Source: Streptomyces sp. MST-110588
GTDB taxonomy: Bacteria > Actinomycetota > Actinomycetes > Streptomycetales > Streptomycetaceae
Assembly: GCF_022695595.1 (NCBI RefSeq)
Contig: NZ_CP074380.1
Coordinates: 4,748,501 to 4,812,500, forward strand
Reading direction: 5' to 3'
Length of the DNA stretch: 64,000 bases
Of this stretch, positions 51,441 through 61,104 are shown in pieces. The notes beneath the pieces are model-generated. The model was not told the DNA's origin, did no database searches, and saw only the letters and a program-made list of their open reading frames with translations. Every line of letters begins with the position of its first letter. Positions within the stretch are counted from its first letter, which is position 1. A program made the position numbers and the translations under genes.

Positions 51441-53138
51441 TCAGAAGGAGAACGGGACATAGCAGACGGCGGCCAGGATCAGCGCGCCCCAGCCCAGCAG
51501 CGCGGGCCTGCGGTACCAGGCGTCGTCGCCCTCGGCGGGCAGTTCGGCCGTACCGGGGACGGCGGTCCCCGCGCCCATGGACCGGGGGAGCGTCCCGTAG
51601 ACCAGTCCGGCCAGCGATGCCTCGGGCCGGGGCCGGGTGACCAGCGTGACCGCCACCATCACCACCGCGCCGACGGCGAAGGCCACGATCGAGGAGACGA
51701 AGTTGGCTCCCTGGTCGGAGGGCAGGGAGATGACGCCCTGCTTGTAGAGCCAGAAGTAGTTGACCATCGCCGCGACCGTGCCGGACAGCAGGCCCCAGAA
51801 CCCGGCGGCGGCGCTGGTGCGCTTCCAGAACATGCCGATGATGAACACCACGAACAGCGGGACGTTGAAGAAGGAGAACAGCGTCTGGAGGTAGTTCATG
51901 ATGTTGCTGAAGCTGGCGGCGATGAAGGCGGTGCCCATGCCGATCAGTACGCCGACCGCGGTGACCACCCGCCCCGTCTTGAGGTAGTACGCGTCCGGGC
52001 GGCCCTTCTTGAGGTACGCGCCCCAGATGTCGTTGGTGAACACCGTGTTGAAGGACGAGACGTTCGCCGCCATTCCGGCCATGAACGCGGCGAGCAGTCC
52101 GGTGACGGCGATGCCCAGCACCCCGTTCGGCAGCAGGTCGCGCATCAGCACCGGAATCGCGTCGTTGTACTGGAGCCCGTCCTTGCCCCGGCCCAGCGTC
52201 GGCTCCATGACCAGCGCTATCAGGCCGGGCACGACCACCACCAGGGGGATCAAGATCTTGGGGAAGGCGGCGATCAGCGGGGTCCGCCGGGCGGCGGAGA
52301 GGTTCTTGGCGGACAGCGCGCGCTGTACCTCGGCGAAGTTGGTGGTCCAGTAGCCGAAGCTCATCACGAAGCCCAGGCCCAGCACGATGGTCAGCCAGTT
52401 GGCGCCCAGCGGATTGCCCTCGCCGATGCCGGTGCCCTTCCAGGCCGTCAGAAAGGCGTCGCCGTGTGAGGAGGTCAGAGAATCAGACAGACCGTTCCAG
52501 CCGCCGACGCGCTTGAGCCCGACGACCGTCAGCGGGATCAGCGCCGCCAGGATGACGAAGAACTGGAGCACCTCGTTGTAGATCGCCGAGGACAGGCCGC
52601 CGACGGTGATGTACGCCAGCACGAAGAAGCCGGCCACCACGATCGCCACCCACTGCGGCCAGCCGAGCAGCGCCTGGAGGACGATCGCCATCGCGTACAG
52701 GTTCACGCCCGCGATCAGCACCGAGGAGACCGCGAAGATCACCGAGGACAGCAGGTGGGAGGACGGGCCGAAGCGGTGCAGCAGGAACTCCGGCACCGAG
52801 CGCACCTTGGAGCCGTAGTAGAACGGCATCATCACCAGGCCCAGGAAGACCATCGCCGGGATGGCGCCGATCCAGTACCAGTGCACGGTGTACGCGCCGT
52901 ACTGCGCGCCGTTGGCGGCCATGCCCAGGATCTCGGTGGCGCCGAGGTTGGCGGCGACGAAGGCGAGCCCGGTGACCCACGCGGGCAGCGATCTGCCGGA
53001 CAGGAAGAAGTCCAGGCTCGTCCGCACGCTGCGGCGGGCGGCGAATCCGACGCCCAGGACGACGACGAAGTAGACGGCCAGGATGGTGTGGTCGAGCACG
53101 TTTGTGGGGAGCCGTAGCCCTTCGGCCATATTGATCAT
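51441..53138 (-). CDS. Sodium:solute symporter (SSS), probable galactose/glucose type
   Basis: 565 aa, about 13-14 transmembrane segments. SSS features: YFVVVLGVGFAARR near the start, LSGRSLPAWVTGLAFVAANL, and the sodium-site helix AFMAGMAANVSSFNTVFTND. The sequence pattern resembles the vSGLT/SglT sugar branch rather than proline or acetate carriers. It is divergent from galTEK over a 233-bp gap with shared dyads, which supports galactose uptake (inference). Start ATG 53138; ATG 53129 is an alternative. A sigma-70-like promoter is visible upstream. Confidence 0.9.
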   Translation of the reverse strand: MINMAEGLRLPTNVLDHTILAVYFVVVLGVGFAARRSVRTSLDFFLSGRSLPAWVTGLAFVAANLGATEILGMAANGAQYGAYTVHWYWIGAIPAMVFLGLVMMPFYYGSKVRSVPEFLLHRFGPSSHLLSSVIFAVSSVLIAGVNLYAMAIVLQALLGWPQWVAIVVAGFFVLAYITVGGLSSAIYNEVLQFFVILAALIPLTVVGLKRVGGWNGLSDSLTSSHGDAFLTAWKGTGIGEGNPLGANWLTIVLGLGFVMSFGYWTTNFAEVQRALSAKNLSAARRTPLIAAFPKILIPLVVVVPGLIALVMEPTLGRGKDGLQYNDAIPVLMRDLLPNGVLGIAVTGLLAAFMAGMAANVSSFNTVFTNDIWGAYLKKGRPDAYYLKTGRVVTAVGVLIGMGTAFIAASFSNIMNYLQTLFSFFNVPLFVVFIIGMFWKRTSAAAGFWGLLSGTVAAMVNYFWLYKQGVISLPSDQGANFVSSIVAFAVGAVVMVAVTLVTRPRPEASLAGLVYGTLPRSMGAGTAVPGTAELPAEGDDAWYRRPALLGWGALILAAVCYVPFSF

Positions 53139-53173
53139 GGGAACCCGCTTCGTTGCGCGATCGAATGCACAAA

Positions 53174-53202
53174 AAGCTACGCCCGGACGTTGAGAAACTG
53201 AA
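53174..53202 (-). promoter_or_regulatory. Promoter candidate for the symporter gene
   Basis: Minus strand: -35 TTCAGT (53202-53197), 17-bp spacer, -10 TAGCTT (53179-53174), 36 bp before the start codon. Confidence 0.5.
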
Positions 53203-53213
53203 CAGTATTGTTG

Positions 53214-53236
53214 GATCGCGTTGTGAAATCGCGATC
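53214..53236. promoter_or_regulatory. Inverted repeat in the symporter-gal divergent region
   Basis: GATCGCG (53214-53220) and CGCGATC (53230-53236) with a 9-nt spacer, perfect arms. It lies next to AACA-GTAT-TGTT (53201-53212). Positioned to control both the symporter and gal promoters. Confidence 0.65.
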
Positions 53237-53307
53237 AGGCGCGAGCGATATGGCGGTGTATGAGGGGAAATGCCCCATGCACCCCAGGCCGTTGACGCTG
53301 CTGTGCG

Positions 53308-53337
53308 CTTGTGCTTCATTGTGTTTGCTTGTGTTTG
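53308..53337 (+). promoter_or_regulatory. Three 10-bp direct repeats before galT
   Basis: CTTGTGCTTC, ATTGTGTTTG and CTTGTGTTTG at 53308, 53318 and 53328: helically phased direct repeats ending 34 bp before the galT GTG. The Streptomyces galP1 promoter is known to be galactose-inducible and glucose-sensitive through an operator close to the gene; these repeats are the best candidate here. Confidence 0.55.
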
Positions 53338-53371
53338 GTCGCCGCGGCGATCGGAGTGGTGAGGAGCTTCC

Positions 53372-54499
53372 GTGAAGAAGACGACGACCCGGCTCGCGGA
53401 CGGCCGGGAGCTCATCTACTACGACTCCCGCGACGACGCCGTACGCGACGAGCCCGACCGCCGCCCCGCCGCCCCGGTCTCCACCGCCTCCGCGATCCGC
53501 CGCGACCCGCTCCTGGGGGACGCGGTCGTCATCGCCTCCCACCGCCAGGACCGCACCTACCACCCGCCGGCCGACGACTGCCCGCTGTGCCCCTCACGCC
53601 CGGGAGCCACCCCGGAGGGCCCGGACGGGGACGGCTTGAACGGGGGTGGCCCGAACGGCGGTGGCCCGAACGGCGTTCCGGGTGGCGGGCGGCTCTCGGA
53701 GATCCCCGCCCACGACTACGACGTCGTGGTCTTCGAGAATCGTTTCCCCTCCCTGGCGGGCGGCAACGGCCGCTGCGAGGTGGTCTGCTTCACCCCCGAC
53801 CACGACGCCTCCTTCGCCGACCTCACCGACGGACAGGCCGCCCTGGTCCTGGAGGCGTGGACCGACCGCACCGCCGAACTCTCCCAGCTCCCCGGCGTCG
53901 AGCAGGTCTACTGCTTCGAGAACCGCGGCGCGGAGGTCGGCGTCACCCTCGGCCACCCGCACGGCCAGATCTACGCCTACCCCTTCGTCACCCCGCGCAC
54001 CGAGCGCATGCTCGCCTCGCTCGCCGCACACCGCGAACGCACCGGCCGCAACCTCTTCGACGACGTCCTGGACCGGGAGCGGGCCGACGGCAGCCGCGTC
54101 GTCCTGGAAGGCGACCACTGGACCGCGTTCGTCCCCTACGCCGCCCACTGGCCGTACGAGGTCCACCTCTACCCCCACCGCCGGGTCCCGGACCTGCTCG
54201 CGCTGGACGACGCCGCCCGCGCCGAATTCCCGGGCGTCTACCTGGAGATACTGCGGCGCTTCGACCGGATCTTCGGCGAGGGCGAGCCACCGACCCCGTA
54301 CATCTCCGGCTGGCACCAGGCACCCCTGCGGGCCGCGGGCCGCGCCGACTTCGGCCTCCACCTGGAGCTTTTCACGATCCGCCGGACTTCCGGCAAGCTG
54401 AAGTTCCTCGCGGGCTCCGAATCGGGCATGAACGTGTTCATCAACGACGTGCCGCCGGAGGCCGCGGCCGAGCGACTGCGGAAGGTAGCGAGCAAGTGA
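53372..54499 (+). CDS. galT: Galactose-1-phosphate uridylyltransferase
   Basis: 375 aa. The catalytic HPH is in [16 protein letters not shown] early in the protein is a zinc pair, and [11 protein letters not shown] precedes the active site. Transfers UMP between UDP-glucose and Gal-1-P in the Leloir pathway. GTG 53372 has GAGGAG 5 nt upstream. An insert of 15-bp repeats (53636-53675, NGGGP units) lengthens a surface loop at about residue 90. The stop overlaps the galE GTG (GTGA). Confidence 0.94.
   Translation: MKKTTTRLADGRELIYYDSRDDAVRDEPDRRPAAPVSTASAIRRDPLLGDAVVIASHRQDRTYHPPADDCPLCPSRPGATPEGPDGDGLNGGGPNGGGPNGVPGGGRLSEIPAHDYDVVVFENRFPSLAGGNGRCEVVCFTPDHDASFADLTDGQAALVLEAWTDRTAELSQLPGVEQVYCFENRGAEVGVTLGHPHGQIYAYPFVTPRTERMLASLAAHRERTGRNLFDDVLDRERADGSRVVLEGDHWTAFVPYAAHWPYEVHLYPHRRVPDLLALDDAARAEFPGVYLEILRRFDRIFGEGEPPTPYISGWHQAPLRAAGRADFGLHLELFTIRRTSGKLKFLAGSESGMNVFINDVPPEAAAERLRKVASK
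53636..53675. repeat. 15-bp in-frame repeat in galT
   Basis: Two and two-thirds copies of about CCGAACGGCGGTGGC encode NGGGP units in a loop before the catalytic region. Confidence 0.75.
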
Positions 54500-55494
54500 G
54501 CAAGAAATACCTGGTCACAGGCGGTGCGGGATATGTCGGCAGCGTGGTGGCCACCCACCTGCTCGAAGCGGGCCACGAAGTGACGGTGCTGGACGACCTG
54601 TCCACCGGGCACCGCGAAGGCGTCCCGCGGGGCGCGCGCTTCATCGAGGGCCGCATCCAGGACGCCGCCCGGTGGCTGGACGCCTCCTACGACGCCGTAC
54701 TGCACTTCGCCGCCTTCTCCCAGGTCGGCGAGTCCGTCGCGGACCCCGAGAAGTACTGGCGCAACAACCTCGGCGGCACGATGGAACTGCTCGCCGCGAT
54801 GCGCGCCGCCGGCGTACGCACCCTGGTCTTCTCCTCCACCGCCGCCACCTACGGCGAGCCCGAGCGCACCCCGATCACCGAAACCGCCCCCACCGCGCCC
54901 ACCAGCCCGTACGGGGCGAGCAAGCTCGCCGTGGACCACATGATCGGCGGCGAGTGCACGGCCCACGGCCTGGCCGCGGTCTCGCTGCGCTACTTCAACG
55001 TCGCCGGTGCCTACAAGGACTGCGGCGAGCGGCACGACCCCGAATCGCACCTGATCCCGCTCGTCCTCCAGGTCGCCCAGGGCCGCCGGGAGGCCATCGC
55101 CGTCTTCGGCGACGACTACCCCACCCCCGACGGCACCTGCGTACGCGACTACATCCACGTCGCCGACCTGGCCGAGGCCCATCTGCTGGCGCTGGACGCG
55201 GCGGCCCCCGGCGAACACCTGATCTGCAACCTCGGCAACGGCAACGGCTTCTCCGTACGTGAGGTGATCGAGACCGTCCGCAAGGTCACCGGGCACCCCG
55301 TCCCCGAGGTCGTGGCGCCGCGCCGGGGCGGCGACCCGGCCGTGCTGGTCGCCTCCGCGCAGCGTGCGGTCGAGCGGCTGGGCTGGCGGCCCAGCCGTAC
55401 CGACCTGGCCGGAATCGTCGCCGACGCCTGGGAGTTCGCCCAGACCCAGGGCCAGGCCCAGGACCAGGCCCAGGGACAGGAGAGCGCCGGGTGA
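54496..55494 (+). CDS. galE: UDP-glucose 4-epimerase
   Basis: 332 aa extended SDR. NAD site TGGAGYVGS at residues 8-16, SST with the catalytic YGASK (Tyr and Lys), and the GalE ending [20 protein letters not shown]. The C-terminus carries a Gln-rich repeat ([13 protein letters not shown]). Interconverts UDP-galactose and UDP-glucose. Coupled at both ends by GTGA overlaps with galT and galK. Confidence 0.95.
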   Translation: MSKKYLVTGGAGYVGSVVATHLLEAGHEVTVLDDLSTGHREGVPRGARFIEGRIQDAARWLDASYDAVLHFAAFSQVGESVADPEKYWRNNLGGTMELLAAMRAAGVRTLVFSSTAATYGEPERTPITETAPTAPTSPYGASKLAVDHMIGGECTAHGLAAVSLRYFNVAGAYKDCGERHDPESHLIPLVLQVAQGRREAIAVFGDDYPTPDGTCVRDYIHVADLAEAHLLALDAAAPGEHLICNLGNGNGFSVREVIETVRKVTGHPVPEVVAPRRGGDPAVLVASAQRAVERLGWRPSRTDLAGIVADAWEFAQTQGQAQDQAQGQESAG

Positions 55495-56708
55495 GCGGGC
55501 AGGACCCGGGAGCGGGCGCGGCGCGGCCCGGGCCCGCACGGCTGGCCGGTGCCTTCCGCGCGGCGTACGGCACCGGCCCCGCCGGGATCTGGGCGGCGCC
55601 CGGCCGGGTCAACCTGATCGGCGAACACACCGACTACAACGACGGCTTCGTGATGCCGCTGGCCCTGCCGCACACCACGCTGGTCGCCGCCCGCCCCCGT
55701 ACGGACGGTGTGCTGCGGCTGCGCTCGGCCCACCCCGCCGGCGCGTCCGCGCCCGTACGCGGCAAGGGGCGGACCGTGGAGCTGGCCGTCGAGGACCTGC
55801 GGCCCGCCGCCGTCGGGGGCTGGGCCGGCTACCCGGCGGGCGTGGTGTGGGCGATGCGCCAGGCCAAGCTCCCCGTGGGCGGCGCCGACCTCCACTACGA
55901 CAGCACCGTGCCGGTCGGCGCCGGGCTGTCCTCCTCGGCGGCGCTGGAGGTCGCCACCGCCTTCGCCCTGAACGATCTGTACGGGCTCGGGCTCGCCCCG
56001 CAGTCCCTGGCGCAGCTTGCGCAGCGGGCGGAGAATGCTTTCGTCGGTGTGCCGTGCGGCATCATGGACCAGACGGCCGCCGCCTGCTGCACGCAGGGAC
56101 ACGCCCTCTTCCTCGACACCCGCGACCTCACCCGGCGCCAGGTTCCGTTCGATTTGGCGGGGGAGGGACTGCGGCTCCTGGTGGTGGACACCCGTGTGAA
56201 ACACGAACTGGGGGACGGCGCGTACGCCGCTCGTCGCGCCGGATGTGAGCGGGGCGCGCGGGCGCTCGGCGTGCACGCCCTGCGCGATGTGGGATACACG
56301 CAACTGCCCGCAGCACTGGCCCGGCTCGACGGCGATCCGGTCGCCCAGAGGTACGTACGGCACGTGGTGACCGAGAACCGCCGCGTCCAGGACGTCATCG
56401 AACACCTCGACGCGGGCGACACCCGCGCCATCGGCCCCGTGCTGAGCGCCGGACACGCCTCGCTCCGCGACGACTTCGAGATCTCCTGCGCCGAACTGGA
56501 CCTCGCGGTGGACAGCGCGCTGGCGGCGGGCGCCCTGGGCGCCCGGATGACCGGCGGCGGCTTCGGCGGCTCGGCGATCGTGCTCGTGGAGGAGGCGGAC
56601 GCCGAAGCGGTCGGCAAGGCGGTCACCGAGTCCTTCGCGGCGGCCGGCCACACCGCTCCACGGATCTTCACCGCCGTACCGGGCCAGGGGGCCCACCGCG
56701 TGGAGTGA
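55491..56708 (+). CDS. galK: Galactokinase
   Basis: 405 aa GHMP kinase. Galactokinase signature [20 protein letters not shown], phosphate loop [16 protein letters not shown], catalytic Asp in CGIMDQTAA and motif 3 [12 protein letters not shown]. Phosphorylates galactose as the first Leloir step. GTG 55491 overlaps the galE stop. Third and last gene of the gal operon; a hairpin at 56944 may end the transcript. Confidence 0.95.
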   Translation: MSGQDPGAGAARPGPARLAGAFRAAYGTGPAGIWAAPGRVNLIGEHTDYNDGFVMPLALPHTTLVAARPRTDGVLRLRSAHPAGASAPVRGKGRTVELAVEDLRPAAVGGWAGYPAGVVWAMRQAKLPVGGADLHYDSTVPVGAGLSSSAALEVATAFALNDLYGLGLAPQSLAQLAQRAENAFVGVPCGIMDQTAAACCTQGHALFLDTRDLTRRQVPFDLAGEGLRLLVVDTRVKHELGDGAYAARRAGCERGARALGVHALRDVGYTQLPAALARLDGDPVAQRYVRHVVTENRRVQDVIEHLDAGDTRAIGPVLSAGHASLRDDFEISCAELDLAVDSALAAGALGARMTGGGFGGSAIVLVEEADAEAVGKAVTESFAAAGHTAPRIFTAVPGQGAHRVE

Positions 56709-57103
56709 GGGGAGTGAGGGGAAGGGGGCCGGCCGCGATGACCGGTCAGGCGGTCACGGGCTCAACCACCGCATGGCGGCGGATGATCGGTTCGCTGCGC
56801 ACGGCCGATCCGGGGCGAACGTATTGAGACGATCCTTGTCGACTTCTGTCCCTGAGCGGCCAATGTGCCCCACCCTGAACACTCCGGCCGGGCAGTTTTG
56901 CCAATTGTCTTCCGTTGCGGCACCCCGTCCGTACGCTGAATCCCAGCACCGGTGGGGGCCGGTGCTGATCAGGGGGCGAGACAGCCGGGTACGACGCCCG
57001 GGGTGGGGTGGCACGGAGCACGGCGGCGGCCGTGCGGTTCGGGTGAACTCCATTCCGGGCGTCGTGCCCGCTATGTACCGTTTCCCCGGGACAGGGGGTC
57101 TTC
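56709..57103. other. Gene-free leader region before second LuxR regulator
   Basis: 395 bp without a credible gene. It holds GATCGG (56785-56790) with CCGATC (56805-56810), an AT-richer stretch (56890-56925) that probably contains the regulator's promoter, and the hairpin at 56944-56967. A long open frame crosses it but merely continues a shadow of the downstream gene. Confidence 0.6.
56944..56967. terminator. 9-bp hairpin in the galK-LuxR gap
   Basis: CAGCACCGG (56944-56952), loop TGGGGG, CCGGTGCTG (56959-56967). Either the gal operon terminator, 236 bp after galK, or a leader hairpin of the regulator mRNA. Confidence 0.5.
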
Positions 57104-57886
57104 GTGCAACGCATCCGGGTTCTGGTGGTCGACGACCACCGCATATTTGCCGAGTCTCTGGCGGCAGCGCTCGCCGCCGAGCAGGACGTCGACGTGGCAG
57201 CGGCCGGCAGCGGCCCGGCGGCCGTGCGCAACCTGGAGCGGGCGGCCACCGACGGCCGCCGCTTCGACGTGATGCTGGTCGACGCCGACCTCGGTACGGT
57301 CGCGCCGCCGCTGGCGTCCGTGCCCGCGCAGCCGGCCGCGTCCCGGGACGGCGCGCCCGACGGCGTCCCGCTGGACGGCATCTCGCTGGTCTCCGGGGTC
57401 CGTACGGTCCACCCGTACGTCCGTACCGTGGTCCTGGCGGAGAAGGACGACCCGCGCCGCGCCGCCACCGCGCTCCAGGCCGGGGCCTGCGGCTGGGTCG
57501 CCAAGGACTGCTCGCTCTCCCGGCTGCTCGCCGTCATCCGCGGCGTCCTGCGGGACGAGACGCATCTGCCGCCCGCCCTGCTGACGGGGGTGCTGCGGGA
57601 ACTGACGGCGGCGCGCAAGCACCGTACGGAGAGCGAGCGGCTGGTGGAGTCGCTGACGCCGCGCGAGCGCGAGGTGCTGCGCTGCATGGTGGCGGGCCTG
57701 GGCCGCAAGGCGGTCGCCGAGCGGCTGTTCCTCTCCCCGCACACCGTCCGTACGCACATGCAGAACGTGCTCGGCAAGCTCGGGGTGCACTCCACGCTCG
57801 CGGCGGTGGCGCTGGCGCGGCGGGCCGGGGTGGGGCCGGTGGAGCTGGAGCCGACCACCGCGGCGGCCTCGGTCTCCCTGCCCTGA
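57104..57886 (+). CDS. LuxR-type response regulator
   Basis: 260 aa. Receiver domain with acidic pair (VVDDHRIF, D10-D11) and a usable phospho-acceptor D60 in VMLVDADLG, then a LuxR helix-turn-helix (LTPREREVLRCMVAGLGRKA, then SPHTVRTHMQNVLGKLGVHS). GTG 57104 with AGGGGG about 5 nt upstream. No kinase gene adjoins. It resembles the regulator at 50251 in layout and is probably its paralogue, but this copy retains the aspartate. A Pro/Ala-rich insert (about residues 68-83) follows the acceptor. Convergent with the beta-galactosidase gene. Confidence 0.9.
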   Translation: MQRIRVLVVDDHRIFAESLAAALAAEQDVDVAAAGSGPAAVRNLERAATDGRRFDVMLVDADLGTVAPPLASVPAQPAASRDGAPDGVPLDGISLVSGVRTVHPYVRTVVLAEKDDPRRAATALQAGACGWVAKDCSLSRLLAVIRGVLRDETHLPPALLTGVLRELTAARKHRTESERLVESLTPREREVLRCMVAGLGRKAVAERLFLSPHTVRTHMQNVLGKLGVHSTLAAVALARRAGVGPVELEPTTAAASVSLP

Positions 57887-57973
57887 CGGCCCGGGGGCCA
57901 GGGTCTGAGCCGGGGCAGAGCCGGGGCCGGGGCCCTGGGTGGCGAGCGCGGTATCCGGAGCGGCCCTGCGCTT

Positions 57974-60091
57974 CTACGGCCCTTGTGCTGTACGGCCCTT
58001 CGGGAGCTGACCGCCCGGCCGGTCAGCGGCCCCGGGGACATCCTCGGCCCCGCTCAGGACCGCGACCCCACGGCCGGGCAGCGTCACCCGCTCCACCAGC
58101 GCCCGCTCCACCGCCTGCCGCCTCATCGGCGCCCCGCCCCGGCCGCTGCCACCCGCCGTACTGTCCGCCCCGCCGCCGTCGAGCAGGGAGACCATCGGCT
58201 GCGGCAGGGCGACCTCCACCGCCGCCGTCTCGTGGTTGAGCAGGAACAGGAAGCGCCCGCCCGCGCCTTCGCGGACGGTGGCCTGCACGCCCGCGGGCAG
58301 TCCGGCCAGTACGGGCCGCACACCCGCCGCCGCCCGTACCTCGTCCAACAGGGCCCGCAGCGCGGCCGGTTCGAGCCGGGTGCCCACGTACCACGCGGTG
58401 CCCCGCCCGTATCCGTGCCGGGTCACGGCCGGGCCGCCCGCCAGCGCCCCGTCCGCGAAGCGCGCCAGCACCTCGGCCCCTTCCGCGACGATCACCTCCG
58501 ACCACAGGTCGGCCCGCCCCCGCACCGCGCCGTGGACGTGCACCGTCGCGCCCTCCTCCAGCGGCCAGAACTCCTCCACCCACAGGCCCAGCACCTCCCG
58601 CAGCGGCGCCGGACAGCCCCCCGGGTGCACCCGGTCGCAACGGTCCACGATCCCGCTGAAGAAGGACACCAGCAGATGCCCGCCGCCTGCCACGTACGAG
58701 GTCAGGCGCCGGGCGTCGGCAGCGGTGAGCAGATACAGGCTGGGCACCACGACCAGGCGGTAGCCGGACAGCTCCCGGCCGGGCGGCAGCACGTCACAGG
58801 CCACGCCCGCCTCGAAGAGCGGCCGGTAGTGGTCCAGCGCGAGCCGGGGCTGCTCCAGGGCCGTGGAGGGCCGGGAGTCCAGCTCCAGCGCCCGCCGGCT
58901 GTCCCAGTCGGCCAGCAGCGCCACCCGGGCCCGTGAGCGCGTCCCGGAGATCCGTGGCACCGACGCCAGCTCCCGGCCCAGCGCCGCCGCCTCGCGGAAG
59001 ATCCGGGTGCCGGTGCCACCGTGCGGGACCACCGCCGAGTGGAACTTCTCCGCGCCGCCCAGCGACTGCCGCCACTGGAAGAACAGCACCGCGTCCGCGC
59101 CCTGGGCGACGGCCTGCCAGCTCCACAGCCGCATCGCGCCGGGCGGCTTGGGGCCGTTGCGGGCCCGCCAGTTGACCGCGCCCGGCGCCTGCTCCAGCAG
59201 CAGCCACGGCTGTCCGCCGCGCGCCGAGCGCATCAGGTCGAAGTTGTACGCGGCCCGGATGTGGTCATCCGGCACGAACGGGTCCTGGTAGAAGTCCAGC
59301 GCCATCACGTCCATGTGCGCCGACCAGGCGAAGGCGTCCACGGGCCGGTGGTCCGGCATGAGGTTGGTGGTCACCGGCACACCGGGGGAGTGCCGCGCCA
59401 GTACGGCCTTCTCGGCCAGGAAGCACTCCAGCAGCGCCCGGTCGCTGAAGCGCTGGTAGTCCAACTGCTGCGCCGGGTTGGGGAAGGTGGGCGCGGTACG
59501 GGGCGGCAGCACCTCCTCGAAGTCGCCGTAGCTCTGCGACCAGAAGGCCGTGGACCAGGCGTCGTTGAGGGCGCCGACGGTTCCGTACCGCTCGCGCAGC
59601 CAGCGCCGGAAGTGCCGCGCGGAGACCGGGCAGAAGCACTGGTGCGTATGGCAGCCGTACTCGTTGCCGATGTGCCACAGAGCGAGCGCCGGGTGGCCCG
59701 CGTACCGGGCGGCCAGGCGTTCCACCAGGCGCCCGGCGTGCTCCCGGTAGACGGGACTGGAAGGGCAGTAGTGCTGGCGCGCGCCGGGCCACCGCCGCCG
59801 CCCGTCCGCGTCCTCGGGGAGGATCCCGGGGTGCAGCCGGGACAGCCAGGGCGGCGGCGAGGCGGTCATGGTGGCCAGGCAGACGGCGATGCCCGCGCCG
59901 TCCAGGCCGTCCAGGACGCGGTCCAGCCAGCCGAAGTCGTACGTGCCGGGGCGGGGCTCGGCCCGCGCCCAGGAGAAGATGCCGAGGGTGACCATCGTGA
60001 CGTGGGCCCGCCGCATCAGCTCCAGGTCCTGGGCCCACACCTCCTCGGGCCACTGCTCCGGGTTGTAGTCGGCACCGTAGGCGATCCCCAC
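57974..60091 (-). CDS. Beta-galactosidase, GH42
   Basis: 705 aa, full length. TIM-barrel start IAYGADYNPEQWPEEVWAQD, acid/base E144 in WHIGNEYG, metal-binding cysteines C109, C147, C152 and C154 in HYCP and CHTHQCFC, and nucleophile E300 in WLLLEQAPG. Trimerisation domain and a small beta domain follow. No signal peptide: hydrolyses imported galactosides in the cytoplasm. GTG 60091 has GGAGGGG just upstream. The galactose released would enter the galTEK operon 1.3 kb away. The SDR gene upstream ends 41 bp before it, suggesting an operon. Confidence 0.92.
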   Translation of the reverse strand: MGIAYGADYNPEQWPEEVWAQDLELMRRAHVTMVTLGIFSWARAEPRPGTYDFGWLDRVLDGLDGAGIAVCLATMTASPPPWLSRLHPGILPEDADGRRRWPGARQHYCPSSPVYREHAGRLVERLAARYAGHPALALWHIGNEYGCHTHQCFCPVSARHFRRWLRERYGTVGALNDAWSTAFWSQSYGDFEEVLPPRTAPTFPNPAQQLDYQRFSDRALLECFLAEKAVLARHSPGVPVTTNLMPDHRPVDAFAWSAHMDVMALDFYQDPFVPDDHIRAAYNFDLMRSARGGQPWLLLEQAPGAVNWRARNGPKPPGAMRLWSWQAVAQGADAVLFFQWRQSLGGAEKFHSAVVPHGGTGTRIFREAAALGRELASVPRISGTRSRARVALLADWDSRRALELDSRPSTALEQPRLALDHYRPLFEAGVACDVLPPGRELSGYRLVVVPSLYLLTAADARRLTSYVAGGGHLLVSFFSGIVDRCDRVHPGGCPAPLREVLGLWVEEFWPLEEGATVHVHGAVRGRADLWSEVIVAEGAEVLARFADGALAGGPAVTRHGYGRGTAWYVGTRLEPAALRALLDEVRAAAGVRPVLAGLPAGVQATVREGAGGRFLFLLNHETAAVEVALPQPMVSLLDGGGADSTAGGSGRGGAPMRRQAVERALVERVTLPGRGVAVLSGAEDVPGAADRPGGQLPKGRTAQGP

Positions 60092-60132
60092 CGCCCCTCC
60101 TCTCCCTGCGGGCGCCTGGCGTCGGGAACCTG

Positions 60133-60981
60133 TCAGGAGGAGTGCTTCACCACGCTCCAGCCCCCGTCCACGACCAGGCTCGCCCCCGTCACGTACGACG
60201 CGTCCCCGCACAGCAGGAACGCGATGGCCGAGGCGACCTCCTCCGGGCGCCCCAGCCGCCGGGCCGCGGTCTCCTCGGCGCTCGCCCGCCGGTCCTCCTC
60301 GCCGATCGCCTCCCACGCCCCGGTCAGCACCGGCCCCGGCAGCACGCTGTTGACCCGCACGTGCGGCCCGTACTCGACGGCGAGCTGCCGTGCCAGGCCG
60401 GTCAGCCCCGCTTTGGAGGCGGCGTACGCGGGACGCCCCGGCAGCCCGAAATGGGCGTGCACCGAGGACGTCAGCACCACCGCGCCGTGCCGCTCCCGCA
60501 GATCGTCCAGGACGGCGCGCACGCCCAGGAACGCGCCGGTGAGATTCACCGCGAGCTGCCGTTCCCAGTCGGCCAGCGGCGTGCGGTCGGCGGGCGCGGT
60601 GTAGGGCAGGAAGGCATTGCTGACCAGCCCGTCCACGGGCCCGTAGCGCTCCCGGGCGGCATGGGCGGCGCGCTGCCAGTCCTCTTCGCGGGCCACGTCG
60701 CAGTGCTGGTAGGAGGCGGCCCCGCCGGCCGCGCGGATGCGCCGGGCGGTGTGCTCGCCGCGCTCGTCGTCGATGTCCAGGAGCAGCACGCGGGCGCCCT
60801 CGGCGGCCAGCCGGTCGGCGGTGGCGGCCCCGATCCCGCCGGCGGCGCCGGAGACCAGGACCGTACGGCCGGGGAAACGGGCTCCGTCCGGCGTACCGGA
60901 CGGCCTGCGCTGCTGCTGGGGCCCCGGCCGGCCCGGTCCGCTCGGACGGCTCGGTCGGCTCGGCTCACGCTGCGGGCTCAT
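60133..60981 (-). CDS. Short-chain dehydrogenase/reductase
   Basis: 282 aa classical SDR: cofactor motif SGAAGGIGAA (about residue 44), LLLDIDDERG (Asp after beta-2 favours NAD over NADP), catalytic Ser in VVLTSSVH and YAASKAG, ending DASYVTGASLVVDGGWSV. A 35-residue Arg/Pro/Ser-rich leader precedes the fold. Upstream of the GH42 gene on the same strand; it may oxidise galactose or another sugar (as in De Ley-Doudoroff-type routes), but the substrate is inferred from context only. Confidence 0.9.
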   Translation of the reverse strand: MSPQREPSRPSRPSGPGRPGPQQQRRPSGTPDGARFPGRTVLVSGAAGGIGAATADRLAAEGARVLLLDIDDERGEHTARRIRAAGGAASYQHCDVAREEDWQRAAHAARERYGPVDGLVSNAFLPYTAPADRTPLADWERQLAVNLTGAFLGVRAVLDDLRERHGAVVLTSSVHAHFGLPGRPAYAASKAGLTGLARQLAVEYGPHVRVNSVLPGPVLTGAWEAIGEEDRRASAEETAARRLGRPEEVASAIAFLLCGDASYVTGASLVVDGGWSVVKHSS

Positions 60982-61104
60982 GGCGGCGATCCAAGCCCAC
61001 CGCGGGCCGTACGGGCAAGAGCCCCTCGGCCGCGCGACGCGCTCCCCGGCGGCGGCCGGCGCCTGCCGGACGGCGCCCCGCCGGGCCTGCGCCGCCCCGT
61101 GCCC

